Shown here: positions 49,201 through 61,349 of the stretch, one piece after another | Position numbering within the stretch: position 1 is the stretch's first letter | How the letters are laid out: each line of letters begins with the position of its first letter | From: Symsagittifera roscoffensis | Taxonomy: Eukaryota > Xenacoelomorpha > Acoela > Convolutidae | DNA length: 64,000 nt | NCBI RefSeq assembly: GCF_963678635.1 | Contig: NC_087067.1 | Location: forward strand, 9,715,716 to 9,779,715 | Reading direction: 5' to 3' | Translations under genes and position numbers: made by a program | Notes under the pieces: model-generated | What the model saw: the letters and a program-made list of their open reading frames with translations, nothing else | The model's database searches: none | Told to the model about the DNA's origin: nothing

Positions 49201-52200
49201 AGATTCGCAAATTAAAAGATATATTATTTTTAGTTGGCTAAATATTTTTGAGTTTCGTTCGAAATCACAATAACCAGGGATTTTTAAAACAAGAAACCCC
49301 CTGGATTGAAAAGAATAAAGCTCACAGATTCTCGGCTCTTGAATAATTTACAGTGAGTTTTTATTTCACAGATCACTCAAAACTATGAACAAAAGCCTTT
49401 TGTGTACAAAAACTTTTGTGTATGGTCAGAAAATTGTAGGCCAAAAATTATACTAGTCAAAAATCAAGGCTTGATTTTTTGACATATGGAACCGTATATT
49501 ATAATATAAAAATGTTAAGAATTTTAAATTTGTATTACCACAAAAACTTCCACGCAATTTCGTTTCTTTGGAACGTTCTAGACAAAGATAAAAAATGTTT
49601 GCATGCGTTTTTTCTCAAAAAATGCTTATTTGAGCATGAAAGTGATATGGCAACTGAAAATTGAGAAAATAAATTCCTTGAATTTGTTCTTTTTACTTCC
49701 AGAGTCTACACATCAGAACTGTGAAAAATGCTTATCATACAAATTTCATTTATGGAATGTGTATGGTGAACATTTTTTCCATTCCCTCCATGTATAAAAA
49801 AGTACAATAAGCATTTTTCTTTTATGGAATTGTATCATAAGCATTTGTGTCTGGAGGTCAACCCGGGCTTCCACAATCAAATTGTTTGGTATGTGCATGA
49901 CCAGAGTTTTCTTGAAGAAAAAACTTAAGTTTCTTTAGTAAGAAAATTTTTTTAACCGGTTACTGTTCAAGTAGCAATGAATGTTCCCACCATAGTCTTA
50001 CTTAAGTGTAGTTTCAAACTAGTTTTTCAAATAATGTAGTTTTTTGACGTGTTGCGATGAAAAGAACCGATTAAAAAAACTGGAATTTTATGGAAAATGA
50101 TTAAAAAAACGAAAAAAGGAAAAAAATCAAAAAAGGTTTCAATTTTTTGTAGTTTTTTGAATTTTGAAGATTTTGATTCCAAAAAGGCGCTAAAAATCAC
50201 TCAAAAAAACTCTCAAGTAAAACTAAACTTTTACGTTTCAAATTAATTTATTGTAAGCTTTTAAGCCATTAAAATATGCGATTATAAGCGTGCTCGCTCG
50301 CTTTATTTGCTCAATCTAAAACAAAAATGAAAAAAAAAATTTCAAACCGGTTTTTCTCGACACTGGGAAAAATTTTCAAAAGGTTTTAATGTCTTACGAA
50401 TAAAGAGTGTAAGGGCTTTAATATGATAAATCAGACAACTCTCCTCGATGACTAGTTGTGGTAGCTGATTTTGCCTGGAAAACAAAAAGTATAAATAAAA
50501 AGAAAACAAAATAAAACACACCCGAATGCAAAAGTCCTCCCCATTTTTCAAATGATCGGAACAAAAATTCCTTTTTTAAATTTAGTTCCATAGCAAAAAA
50601 GTAAGTACTCAAATGAACATAAAGTTGTAGACAAAAAGTTCATGACAACTCACAATTTTTGTTTATATTAGACAATCTATATTCTGCCCGATTCGTATCT
50701 GCTAAAATATCATTCGACCGAATGGGTACTCCTGCAACACTATAATTCCGAGTGGACAATGACGTCATAACAGGTGCTCCGACTGAGTCAAAATTGGGTT
50801 TGAATGTCGAGAGAGAAGCGAAAGTTCTACTTCGTCTTCTTCGAAACTCGCCTTTGTCTCTCAGATTTTTTGCGTGGTCGTTATTGCTCCATGATTTTTC
50901 GCGTTCATGTTCAAGTTTTGTTTCTTGGAAGGTTAAAGTCTAAATACAATAATTTAAATAACAGGTAATTCTTAAAATAGTTTTTTACGTGCTCACTGAA
51001 TGAATTAGAGCGTGGCATTAGAGAAACAGCACATAGCAGAAAAAATTTAACAATATAAACAGGGGCAGATCTAGGATTTTCTCGAGGGGGTAGCGGATTT
51101 TCAAAAATTTTCGAATATTTGGACTAGCTTTTTTTAGGTCGACCAAATTGATTTTCCGAGCTCTCCTAAAGCACAAAAAAGACGCTGTTTTGGCCAAATT
51201 TTTTTCGTCTCAGGCAAAATTAAAAAAAAAACAGGTCAAAAAATATGTTTTCGAGCACTTTTTCGGAATACTTTGACAAAAAATTTGCGTTTTTTTGGCG
51301 CGCGCTCCACCTCAAATTTAGTATACATTGGCGCCAAAGGCGCCTTCAGAAAAATTTTAGGGTCGGTCGGCCAAAAATGAATTTTTTAAAAAGTACCAAA
51401 GGGGTATTTTTTTTTAGTGCGACCAAATTAATTTTTTGAAAAAGCGGTCCAAAAAAGGCGTTTCAGGCATTTTTGTAAAGTTTTGACTAAAAAAAATGCG
51501 TATTTTTTGCCCCCTAAATCCGTTGCTGAACACACTAATAGGCTTATTGTCTCCCTAGTTTTCCTTCCTCGGAAAATACCTGGGTGTTTTTGAAACTATC
51601 TGGGTGTTTTTTTTGCTTCTTTAGAAAATACCTGGGTTTTTTTGATTGCATTGATTCGGTTATTCATCTGTGCTTCGTCTATAGAAAGCGTAGTGTTCTG
51701 TTCACTTAACAGAAGTCTTTTCATGTCGATTGGCAATGTTTGAGAATGATCTTCTGACTGTGCAATGCTCGTGTTCAGCTGTACTTCAGTCGTCATTTCC
51801 TTGTCTAAATTTTATTCAGTTGATTTTCGCTTTTTCACTTCGAAGTATCAAGTTTCCAATATAAGCTATCCAAAACTTAGAATTGTAATGAAAAAGAACC
51901 CAGCTTTTCATATCTATAGTTTTAACACACTACAATAGATCCATAAGGAGTAAAAAAACCAAGAGAATATTACGAACTCGAAAAAAAAGCAACAAAAAAG
52001 TTCAAGTGTTTATACATGAAATTTTGGTGTTTACGCTCTCGTTTCGAAAATGTTACCTGTTAGATTTCGATTTTGCTCCAACGATTTCTTCAGTTCTTGG
52101 TTTGTTCTCGATGTGTAGAATTGTTTTGGAGCCGGGATTGTCATCGTGCTCACATTTGAGTCCTCAGAGGCTAGTTGCATCTTTGGATCTCCATAGATCC

Positions 52201-54826
52201 TGGACCCATCCCAGAACCTGCAAGGAGAACTTATTGCGCAAAACGACTCAGTGACACTTGGCTACAATTATAAGTCTCGAAGGAACAACTAGTTTTTCAA
52301 ACTAGAAGTTCAAAAAAAGAAGTTAATTGAATAAATCAATTAACCAGGCATCAAATAAATGCTTGACTTTACAAATAAGTTAATTTACATAGTATATACT
52401 TCATCGGCAACATATTCTCTTTTTACTGGTATAACTCAATGATGTTTTGTGAATAAAAAACAAATTCGGCCTCTTTAAGGTCGTTAAACATTATAGAACG
52501 TAGTTGAGTTGTTTTCTACAGCACATTAATTATTAATTCCGGATTAATGGCATTTTCGTTTAAGGCAACAAAACTGAAAGCAATTAACCAAATCAAAACT
52601 GCCCAGCTAACTTCACTCGTTTTGACAAAATAATCGAGTCGAAAAAAATCCATTAGTTGTATGAAAGTTGCTATTTTAGAATAATTAATTTGCTCAAGGC
52701 TACAGATATTGTCACATATTTTACTTGACCTACAAAAGCTGTAGTTGACGCTATATTTTACTTGACGCTATAAAACAAGTAGCAAAAAGTAGGAACAGAC
52801 AGAGTTAATAAAAATGAGCAAATCATTTATTGCAGTAACTGTTGCATGAAGTCGCTAATTTTTCAAACAAAAATTATGTCAAATTTTCACCTGAAATTTA
52901 AATTGCCTGAAACACATCGGCCGTTTTATTTTGTCTGATCCAGCTTTATGCATCTCTTTAATAGACTCACGTGGGTGTTTTGAATGACCCCTTGACAAGT
53001 CCCCGTCTCTTCAATTCCTCAACATACCCCACCACACCCTTTGTGTCCACCGTCAACCCCACTTCAACCCTCCCCCTCCCCCCTAGAGTGCCCCTTGTCA
53101 TCCCTCCCCCCTCGTCGGTGGTAATGCTCAGTGGAATCAACAGGGATCCTTTGGGATCTGTGTTCTGGATCTCGTCCAGATATTTATCCAGTAGAGTTTG
53201 TTCCAGTTTAGACTGCGGTTTCTGCATCTAATAAAACTTTGAAACTCAGTATATATAAAAAAAAAATTCTGGAAAAGTTTTCCACTCGTTTGTATCTGAC
53301 CTGATTTTGGTCCTGTCTGTACTTGCTCTTAGAACTAGACGGTCTCTGACACTCCACTATCTGGGTGCCCGCAACATACTCTGGAACTGAGTCGCCTTTT
53401 TGCGCCCTACCTGGACTATTGTTAGCATTGGCCCCCGGTATAAAGTGCTCCTGCGCCTTGTGATGGTGTTCGCTCATAAGTGTTTTGTTGTTATTTTCAT
53501 CACGACTGGGAAATTCGTTTCTGAAAATCAAATATAACGTTAGCAAGAAATGCCTAAAGATAGTCGGTTGCTGTGCAATTAGCAAATAATGTTCCGATCC
53601 TCCTGGGTTGTGTGTGCTATATCCCTTAACCTAAATAACATCATGGCCTTGGCCTCTATTTATTATAGTTTTAGTATCAAAGTTATTGCTGAGTAATAAC
53701 TGCCTGCCCACCCTAATTATTAGTGCTAACCACCTATTTAACACTCTCTATGGGTTGTTGAGAGAACGCGGTCGACTTTTGAAGCTAATTGTTCCAACTT
53801 TCGATACGAAAGTAACGGAATATTTGGGCTCGGGGTTGGTTTTTTTGTTCCAACTTTCGATACGAAAGTAACGGAATATTTGTGCCCGGGGTGGGTTTTT
53901 TTTCTTCAGACATAATTCGACTTTTTACTAGCCATTTTTGACTGAAATTTTTTTATATCATTCAAAAAGTATTGTTGTCTTGAGCTTAAATTTGAAAATA
54001 AATTTCACCTGTGATCATTTTTCCTAAAGTTATGGGGGCTTAAAGATTGCCATTTTGGCAAATTTGGAAAACTAACGCGCGTTATATTTCGCGCTATTAC
54101 CGCGTAAGCGCGAATTTAATCCGTCTTAGAAATTGTTCCAAATTGGTTGAAAGAAGCTTATTTGCCATAATTGATGTGTTACTGGAAGCGAAATTTATCA
54201 CTTTGTACTTTATATGGCGTGTGGGGGGAAAATATCTCGAATTTTTTTCCAAATTTTTTCCATTTTATTTTCTTTTTTCTCTACATTTAATTTTTTCATG
54301 TTATTACTGCATCTTGGACATTAAAATGCAGTCGGAACATTCAAAGCTTCGCCCTGATACGAGCAGTCTGTTTAAGTTAGGCGATCCATTCGGTATTACA
54401 ATTGTCGCATAATGCTTTAAAATTTTTGTTTGAATGTGGCTGTTAGTTTTTATTAATATGCGAATCATATTTCATAACTACCTATTTATAATCGGAAATG
54501 TAAGCCCTGACTGTTCTCATTCAGACCACTTTCATATCAACTAGAATAAAGTTGTTCTCCAACTAAAAACCCTTTCACATAGTATTTGGCTGGGATCTAT
54601 TGAGACCAGAAAATAAAACTAAGACTAGGATATTGGTATTTAACTAAGGAGTTGCACAAATCTTCCCGTCCAAAAATATGATAGGCAAACAGACGCTCTA
54701 TCTAAACTGAAATTATTCCACTCTCTATAATCTAATGTTTTAATCAAAAGAAACGGGTCCTCCAACAATCAACACAATTGCCTAGTTGCAAGTTTATCTT
54801 CCAAGTAACTCAAATAAAAGATGCTA

Positions 54827-54868
<42 letters not shown>

Positions 54869-57800
54869 GAAAATCCTAACCAACCAATTACACACAGTAA
54901 CTCTACACAACTGCTCAATTCGACCTGCTAAATTTAATAGTGTCTCTTCGGAAAACTATTTTTTTGAGGTAATTTAACTGATTTCTCTAACATCACAAAT
55001 CACTGTTTTCAACTTGTATGAGAACCAACTATTCTCTTCAATAGCTATTTCGTTCCCTAACTAACTGAGAACCAACCGGCCTCTCACACATTTTCTCTAA
55101 CTAACAACGAGAACCCAACTACTCTCACTAGTAGCTCAATTTGTTCTACCTGAGGATGGGCAATTTTTTAAATCTCCATAAAATTTTTATGTATAGTTAG
55201 TGTTATAATTGTCCCTACAAGTCCTCATATTTATTTTGGTCCCACTTTCGCAATGTCTTAACCGAATCCTTCGTCGGTCGACACTGTATTCCAAGTTCAT
55301 TTAAAATAACTCTTAGTAAGTTGTTCAAATACTAAATCAATTTTCACCTCTAAACCAAGCTACGTTAAATTAATCAACCTATCAAGATTTTTTTATTTAT
55401 CTTTTTAACGTTCCGACCTCCCGGTGTTGGCGAAAAAACCTTTTTATGAGTGGCTAAATCATTTCGATTGTCTAAAATTCTGGTCAATAATCCATTCAAA
55501 TCCCGACTTTTTAGCTATTAGGAGAATTTAATTTGCCTATTAGGGGTCAATTTTTGCCAAAAAGTCACCTACGTGGAGCTCGGTTATTATCCCGTCCACT
55601 CATGTTATTTATAAGACCTGCTTCCCCTGCCATTTTCCTGTTGTTGCCAATTTTCTTTACTACTTTTCTGTAGTCTAACTGAGTTTCAATCTATAGCTCA
55701 TTCGTCAAGCTAAGCTGAACCCAATGGTTGTCAAGTCCACTTTATTTAGTTCCACCACTTCAATGTTGAAGTGTAACAATTATATACTTTTCAGCTTCTG
55801 CTTCAGTTCCCAGTAGATAAGTTCCCTCCCAATTAGTATAAGTTGGGTGTTCGATTCCCACTTCTAAAGGGCTAGAACCGGCACAAATGCGCCACTTTTG
55901 CGGTATGAATTACAAGGTTTTTAAATACAATGTTGGTCCTAAATGCGCAAAGGTCATTTAAAGGTCACCCCAGAGGCACCCGTAGTCAATCATCCTTATT
56001 CGGGTTTAGAATCTCAAAAACATCTTACCTACTAACTTTCATCCAAATCTCATTAACACTTCCCAAGTTATCCTATTTCTAAGGTCCAGTATCACTCTTC
56101 ACGGGAAAAGGCTATTAACACCGGAAAGAGTCAGCAGAGGGGTTTTACTTACAACTAGACCTTTTTCGGGGCTAGTGTCTAGCATCTATTGCTGCTATGA
56201 AATCAATATGCCCTCTCTAATTGTTTTGCGTAATTTCCAAATTTCCAATCTAAGGGAAGTTTTACCAAGTGCATGTAACTTCCGGTCCAACATCCTTGTT
56301 TGGCTCAATTTATATTACATGATGTCTGTTATCCTTGCCTATCATATCCCAACATTTTGGCTCTCTGCGTTTATTGGGCACCGATAAAAGTCTTCCGGAA
56401 GTCGGGGTGGGACTATTTGCTTAGGGTGGGAAGTAGAGGTTCAGGGCGTCTGGGGTTCCAAATTTAAATTCCCTCAGTTAGGTCTGAAATATACTAAACT
56501 TTGGTCCTATTCCCTTTGCTAGTTACCCAATTGAATAGAACTATTTGAACTTCCAGGAACCGTTATCCTTTGCCAAGAGGGTTTCCGAGGGGTTCGGGAT
56601 TTTTGCATGCCCGGGTCAAATCGTCTCTAGTATCCGTCCTATGAGTTTCATTAAGTAAGCTTCCTTAGTATCCATTTGGTGGGTTTGCCATATCGGTACC
56701 GTCTCATGAATTTCGCCAGAGGAGGGACTAATTTTCAAGATTCGATTTATGTCGAAATTGGTCATTTGTTTGCTTTTCTTAGTATCGTATTTTTAAATGA
56801 ATATCAAGTTACGTACTACTCAATAACCTTCACTCTACTGCATGCTTTTCTCGAGGTAAAACTCTCAATCGAAATCTGAGTTTGGCGAAAAAGTGTTTGG
56901 ATCACCGATCCTGCACATATAACTATATCGTATATGTACTATAAATAACCACAAACAGTTTTTTTCGGGCTCTTTCTCTCTCTCTCTCTCTCTCTCTTCA
57001 AATTATGGATCTGTTTTCGCCAAAAGGCCAAAAGAATCTTTTTATATTATCTTGTTTTTAACAAAAAAGAGAAAAATAACTATAGTTTTATAATATACTT
57101 TACTTTTTAAAGATTCTGTGTCATCCAAAGCAATTAATAGACTGCAACATGCATATTTAATTCAAAAATTTTAGCGGTAGTAATTTTACAAATAAAATGA
57201 GCGTTCGGAACAATCTGTATGACTTGCATAGCGACCGGGTATTCTGAATCTTTGATTTTTCTCAACAGAAATAGGGAATTTACTGAGATATGTAGCTTTT
57301 AATGTTTTTGAGCTTATTTGTTCGTGAACAAACTTTTGACTTTGCTTCTTACTTGTGTTTGTCTGGCTTCGCTGGTGTTGCGGTGTTGGTCTTGACTTGT
57401 AGAATTCCCACCAGCTTAGAAGCTGAAGTGTCTGTAACCACCGCCACATCTCCATCCAGTTTAAACCCATCCAGTACTATATCATCATAATCGTAATCAT
57501 CTTCTCCTTCTTTTTCTTTGTTTTCATTCTTTCGATTTGGTGACCTTGAACCAGGAGCTCCGCATTATTAATTGCTCTTATAAGGATTCGTATTTTAAAA
57601 AAGCTCCAAAAATTGCAGGAAAATTGTACCTTTTATGGAACGCAGATATCACTCTATGCAAAAAATTGCCTATTTATAAATTCATCGAGCAAAAAAAAAC
57701 AAAAACCAAAACTAAGGAAAATGAACAAGTATAAAAATGAAATGAAAACAAAAAACTGTATGAAATTGTTGCAATAAAAATAACTTTGCAGAGCTCCTTT

Positions 57801-58218
57801 CTTGACCTTGTCCAAATGTCAGTGCTTGACCTCCATTTAGGCTGATTTGTAGGTTGTGAAATTGAGGTCAACACTTTAATCCGACTCATATGGCTAAAAA
57901 TTTGCTAAAATTTGCTTTGTTAATAAAGCTGAGCAATCAAAAATTTATGAGCATCGTTTCAAAGAAGGGAGATTTAGGAACAATATTTCCATCAAGAGTG
58001 GAATACATTAAAGCTCTGTGAACCAAATTGGTCGAGTTTCACCAATGTAAAATTTAAAACCAAGCAAAATTTATGAGCCAAACAATTATTATAGAAACGT
58101 CCATCTGCAAATTTAAAAGCCAAAATTTTGAAAAAAAAACTTACCAAAACATATCAAAAACTTGTTTTTGTTCCAGTTGTGTTGCAAACACTGCTGATGT
58201 ATTTGACCAGATTAAGTC
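37219..58218 (-). CDS. Orphan multi-exon gene with coiled coil (19 exons found, 5' end missing)
   Basis: Exons in gene order: 58145-58218, 57785-57841, 57353-57544, 53301-53520, 52971-53227, 52057-52217, 51632-51804, 50654-50939, 48664-48817, 47719-47772, 47216-47341, 41464-41607, 40556-40624, 40413-40475, 40266-40317, 39691-39835, 38949-39101, 38098-38277, 37219-37388. All ends were read by eye from splice motifs. The lengths total 2,730 nt, exactly 910 codons with TGA last, and every junction keeps phase. No start codon is seen, so more exons lie upstream. The first half is Ser/Asn/Lys-rich with an acidic patch (EGEDDYDYDDI). Exons 11 to 14 form a long charged coiled coil (from LEEAARANRELKKRLDELR). 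Then comes WIRGVLLRLNLERAKKQ and a C-terminal globular part with conserved-looking aromatic residues. No signal peptide or membrane segment. I do not recognise the family. The exon at 40266 ends CAG|GCAAGT (a GC-AG intron). The first two exons are the least certain. Confidence 0.75.
38001..38083 (+). repeat. tRNA-like pseudogene or SINE head in an intron
   Basis: A perfect B-box GGTTCGAATCC lies at 38058-38068 and an A-box-like TAGCTGAGATTAACTGG at 38008-38024, about 50 bases apart as in tRNA-derived elements. It ends ...CTGGCAGCCA. The two acceptor-stem halves do not pair, so it is not a working tRNA. It lies just inside an intron of the orphan gene, 14 bases from the exon at 38098. Confidence 0.35.
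39656..39681 (+). repeat. (CT)n microsatellite
   Basis: About 13 CT units, preceded by a C run at 39637-39649. It lies in the intron directly downstream (minus strand) of the exon at 39691-39835. Confidence 0.9.
41775..45905 (+). repeat. Three-unit tandem array of about 1.38 kb in a 5.6-kb intron
   Basis: Units start at GTTCTGAAGCG at about 41776, 43153 and 44532 (spacing 1,377 and 1,379) and the last runs to about 45905. They are nearly identical apart from scattered substitutions. Each unit contains an internal duplication of about 73 bases (TTGGATG...GCACAG(A/G)CCAAACCGATAGAAA twice). Open frames of about 100 codons repeat once per unit (for example minus 43005-43307 and 44383-44685) but the first unit breaks them, so they are probably not genes. 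The array lies in the intron between exons 47216-47341 and 41464-41607. Confidence 0.95.
46554..46596 (-). repeat. Hairpin-ended repeat, degenerate 3' fragment
   Basis: GACTGCGCGTATCAAGGCG...ACTGCC on plus is the inverted 3' end of the hairpin-ended family, with substitutions in the stem. The rest of the element is not recognisable. Confidence 0.4.
49059..49867. mobile_element. Non-autonomous DNA transposon with 12-bp perfect TIRs
   Basis: CCCGGGTTGACC at 49059-49070 faces GGTCAACCCGGG at 49856-49867, an exact inverted match. The 809-bp interior has no ORF of note and carries several ATGCTTATCATACAA / TTGTATCATAAGCAT motifs in both orientations. Those motifs are shared with 31490-32240 and 35590-36535. 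No clear target-site duplication is seen. The superfamily is not assigned. It lies in an intron of the orphan gene. Confidence 0.65.
51060..51528. mobile_element. hAT-like MITE (about 470 bp)
   Basis: Begins CAGGGGCAGATCTAGG and ends CCCCCTAAATCCGTTGCTG, imperfect inverted termini of the CAGGGGCGGATTTAGG type often seen in non-autonomous hAT elements. The interior has GGCGCCAAAGGCGCC, also in 25308-25471 and 26735-26890. No convincing 8-bp target duplication flanks it. It lies between the exons at 50654-50939 and 51632-51804. Confidence 0.5.
53791..54368 (+). repeat. Hairpin-ended interspersed repeat, copy 3 (doubled 5' end)
   Basis: Two copies of the 5' terminus (GTTCCAACTTTCGATACGAA) start at 53791 and 53847, 56 bases apart. 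The body then follows copy 1 closely (CTAGCCATTTTTGAC, AACGCGCGTTATA, GGCGTGTGGGGGGA) to the 3' end CAAAGCTTCGCCCTGATACGAGCAGTC at 54368. The 3' hairpin stem is damaged (CAAAGC instead of CAGGGC). Confidence 0.8.
54430..54760 (+). repeat. LTR-like copy in inverted orientation
   Basis: The reverse complement aligns by eye with 19254-19604 and 18072-18508: AATAATTTCAG, GCGTCTGTTTGCCTATCAT, GATTTGTGCAAC, CCTTAGTTAAATACC, CTAGTCTTAG and GGTCTCAATAGATC in the same order. It implies an LTR read on the plus strand with a TATAAT-like ATTTATAATCGG at about 54482-54493. Borders are approximate. Confidence 0.45.
54831..54868 (+). repeat. (TC)n microsatellite
   Basis: About 18 TC units directly after the LTR-like copy. 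Confidence 0.9.
56974..56998 (+). repeat. (TC)n microsatellite
   Basis: About 11 TC units. It marks the end of the C/T-rich stretch. Confidence 0.9.
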
Positions 58219-60366
58219 CTGAAATCAATAATGCGCAAGTCTCTAGCTAGAATAGATAAATTTCATGACAGATTCAGGACTGTCATAAAAACATAATTTG
58301 CCGGAAAAAACTAATATCCAAACTGAAAACTCAGCGGAAATATCCAAAGACACAGTTAATTGAATTTTTGATATATGCAAAAACATCACAAGAGATATAT
58401 TTCTTTTTCAAGTTACAAAGAGCATCTGGATAAATAAACGCAATTTCAGGTACATAAATTAAACAAAGAGTTTTTTATACATTTTCAGAAGACATTTTAA
58501 CTTAACGAACATGGAATGAATCGAAAATTGGAAGTTTATTAATATTTAATCAGACGAAAATAAATTCAACGCTGAAGCGAAAGCAGTTTTTTTGCGTGCT
58601 AAGATGAAGTTTGAAGAACCATCTGCTTTTGATGGATGAGAAAGATCAGCAAAAAAGCTTAAAAGCCAAGAAACATGGCTGTACGTTTAGAAGCACGGCT
58701 CAAACTTATATATTTCAAAATAAACTTAACATGAAATCAGAATTCCTGTATCAGGGCGAGGTCTGGAATCTGTCAGCAGTATTTTCAGTTGTTTGAACAT
58801 TTTTTGATTTTCGATAAACTCAAAAAAAAAAATTTTCGCCCTCGTGTTAGATAAGAAATACAAACTGACATTTTTTTCTTCTACTTACACAATTTTTGTA
58901 TTAATCATTGTCCCTCATTTCAATCTAAAAATCTGAGCCAAAACTAATTTGCCCCATTTGCTACACATTGATGCAGTGCTGATTAAACTTAATTGGACAA
59001 GTCGAAGAAAACTGGAAACTTTAAACGTTTTTTCTCAAAATGATTTACAAATTGATAAAAAGTGATGAGAACAGAAGTTCTTTTGCGTAAAGTTGAATCC
59101 AAAATTGTTCTAAAAGTAATCATCTTTGGCTCTTTTTATTTGTATCAAAAATTACGACAGAAGTAACATTCAATTCTTAAGCTAATTACATGAAAAGTGC
59201 TTGTAACAAAGTTCAAATACCATTAGGAAGGCCAGAACCTCAAAAACTTTACAAAACATTAGAAAACTGGTAATAAATTGAATTTTGATTTTTTTATGTA
59301 GTAAAAAAGACCTTTGTTGATTTCCACACAAAGACATATACCTGTAAAATGATCTTTGAGAAATAATATTTTTCAAATGTCCGTAGGGCTACATGAGAAA
59401 CAAACACACTTTGATGTAATTGGCTTATGAATTGACTACCTAGTCTTATCGTATTTTTCGATTGACCAAAAAGCCAAAGTTGATCATATTTATGGTAAAA
59501 CATTGAGTCTGAAATGATTTGTTCGATGTTTATTTTTTTGAATATCTGAATAATTTACCTAGAGTTTTACTTCAAGCTGTCAACAACCAACGTTAAACTT
59601 TTCCCGTTTTGCCAGTTTTTCTTAAGTCGGGTTAATTCAAATCAGCACTGTAGAAAATTTTATATTGTTGCCGCAAACTGACAATGTGCGAATCCCCATA
59701 ACTCTTTGAAAATGATCACGGGTGAAGAATTTTTTGAAATTAAAATCAAGACCTTGATAAATTTCAAATGGCATTAAATCAAAAATACTGTCGATGTTCT
59801 GTCAAAATACTGCTAATTTGTCAAAAATTGTCTGAAAAAATAACAACACACTGAGCCTAAATAATTTTAAGAGAAATAGAAGTCGCTGTTTTAGTTCTGT
59901 GGACGTTTCATGAAATACGCAAATAATTAACCTCAAAAAAGATCAGAGCGTATAAAACTGCAATTTGAAATACTTGTATACGCTAGCGCTGCAAAATTCA
60001 TCACAAACTTTTCTTGGAATGAAAATTGAATGTATCATCAAAATTTTATTCTACAAAAGCAAAAAAGTCAGTTTGCGAAGCAAGGGCAAAAAAATCTATC
60101 GTTTTGACCAATGAATGCCTAATACTCTTTGCTTAAACGAAAAATACTTGTAATGATTGAGATCAACCGAAAATTTTTTTCTTGTTCAAACGCTCTGTAA
60201 CAATTTTGTAGTTAAAAGTTATCTATTTTGTATTTGAGTTTTTTTTGCTCATTTTGAACCTTTTTTTCACTGTTTTAGGAATTTGGAGCTGTTTCATTTA
60301 AAGGTTCGGAATGACGTATTTGAATGACGAACTGTATATTTGCGTCCTTTCGCTCTCCTAAATTTT
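58219..60366. other. Upstream of the last found exon of the orphan gene, nothing recognised
   Basis: The 5' exons of the orphan gene should lie here or beyond, but I could not find a start exon with matching phase and good splice sites. AT-rich otherwise. Confidence 0.3.
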
Positions 60367-61154
60367 GTTCCGATTTTCAAAAACATTGAGGAATGTATGT
60401 GCTCGGGGTGATTTTTTTATATTCAGATCATTTTTACAAAACTTTGGTCAATCGAGGGATCTGTAGGGGTCTAGCCAGGTGTGCACACCACTATAGTAAC
60501 CTGCCAGTCGTCTGTTCAAATTGCTTGTTTTATTATTACACGTGTGATGAAATATCCCGCACTACAAAATCGTTCCAAATTAAGTTGAGACTGCTAATTT
60601 ATTTTTATGCTTCCATGCACGACTCAAATTGGGAACAGATTTTTATGCAGACCAAACTTTTAGTATAAATATTAAAAATCAAGTCTTTCAGCAGACCAAC
60701 GTAATAAACTGATGCATGATTGATTGACAGACTCTAAAAGAAGTTCAGTCTTGGATCAAGCTTCCCCAAATAAGAAAATCATTTTGCGGTTCGTCTACAA
60801 AATTATCGACTCCAAAGAAAAAGTCTAAATTAGCGGCAAAACAAACTATTACGCGCGCAATAACACTCGTGGCGAATGGAAGAGCAGCTGAAAAAGTGGT
60901 CGCTAATCGCCAATGCCACGTTTGAAGTTAGTTTTCTGACTTACTAATTGTTCTGAGTCTGCTAAAAGATTAGTCTGCTGAAAAGCCAAATAGTCTGCTA
61001 AGAACTCCTGGCACCGCTCAAATTGTGACACTTAAACTTTAATGTGATCGGCCCAAAATTCATAGTTTTGCCACTTTTTAAATTACCAAAAACCATTTGG
61101 TAACAGTTAAATGGCAGTCGCACCATTCAGGGCTTTGCCCTGATACGAGCAGTC
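60367..61154 (+). repeat. Hairpin-ended interspersed repeat, copy 4 (diverged, longer)
   Basis: Starts with a damaged 5' end (GTTCCGATTTTCAAAAACATTG) and keeps TGCTCGGGGTGA. It ends with GGCAGTCGCACCATTCAGGGCTTTGCCCTGATACGAGCAGTC-type text; the 3' hairpin is intact with a changed loop. About 250 bases longer than copy 1, so it carries extra sequence. Confidence 0.6.
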
Positions 61155-61349
61155 ATGTTCAATATAGATTTGCTTCTTTCAAATAATGTTTTTCCTTTAG
61201 CACTTGATTTAGGATATACATAATAAATTAACTCTTTTCATGACATTGTTTCCTGCATCGAAAAGGCGTTATTTTATCTTAAATTGACATGTCTGTGTTT
61301 GGTACAAATGATAGGCGTCATAACTGATATTGACCTTGAAAAAAAATAA

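Larger units (their letters stand above)
54761..57000 (+). mobile_element. Leader-like remnant downstream of the inverted LTR copy, no coding part
   Basis: About 2.2 kb rich in C, T and A on plus, unlike the neutral flanks and like the sense strand of the retroelement at 1-18 kb. It contains motifs such as GAGAACCAACC/GAGAACCCAAC repeated near 55070-55130 and no long ORF. I read it as the 5' leader of a plus-strand LTR element whose coding region is lost. I could not align it to the leader at 16.8-18.1 kb. It lies in the 3.8-kb intron between exons 57353-57544 and 53301-53520. Confidence 0.35.

Noticed and set aside
50418-50612. Candidate extra exon of the orphan gene around 50449-50475
   Set aside because: It has an acceptor-like CAG but no donor in the right phase. 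Joining 50654 directly to 48817 keeps phase.
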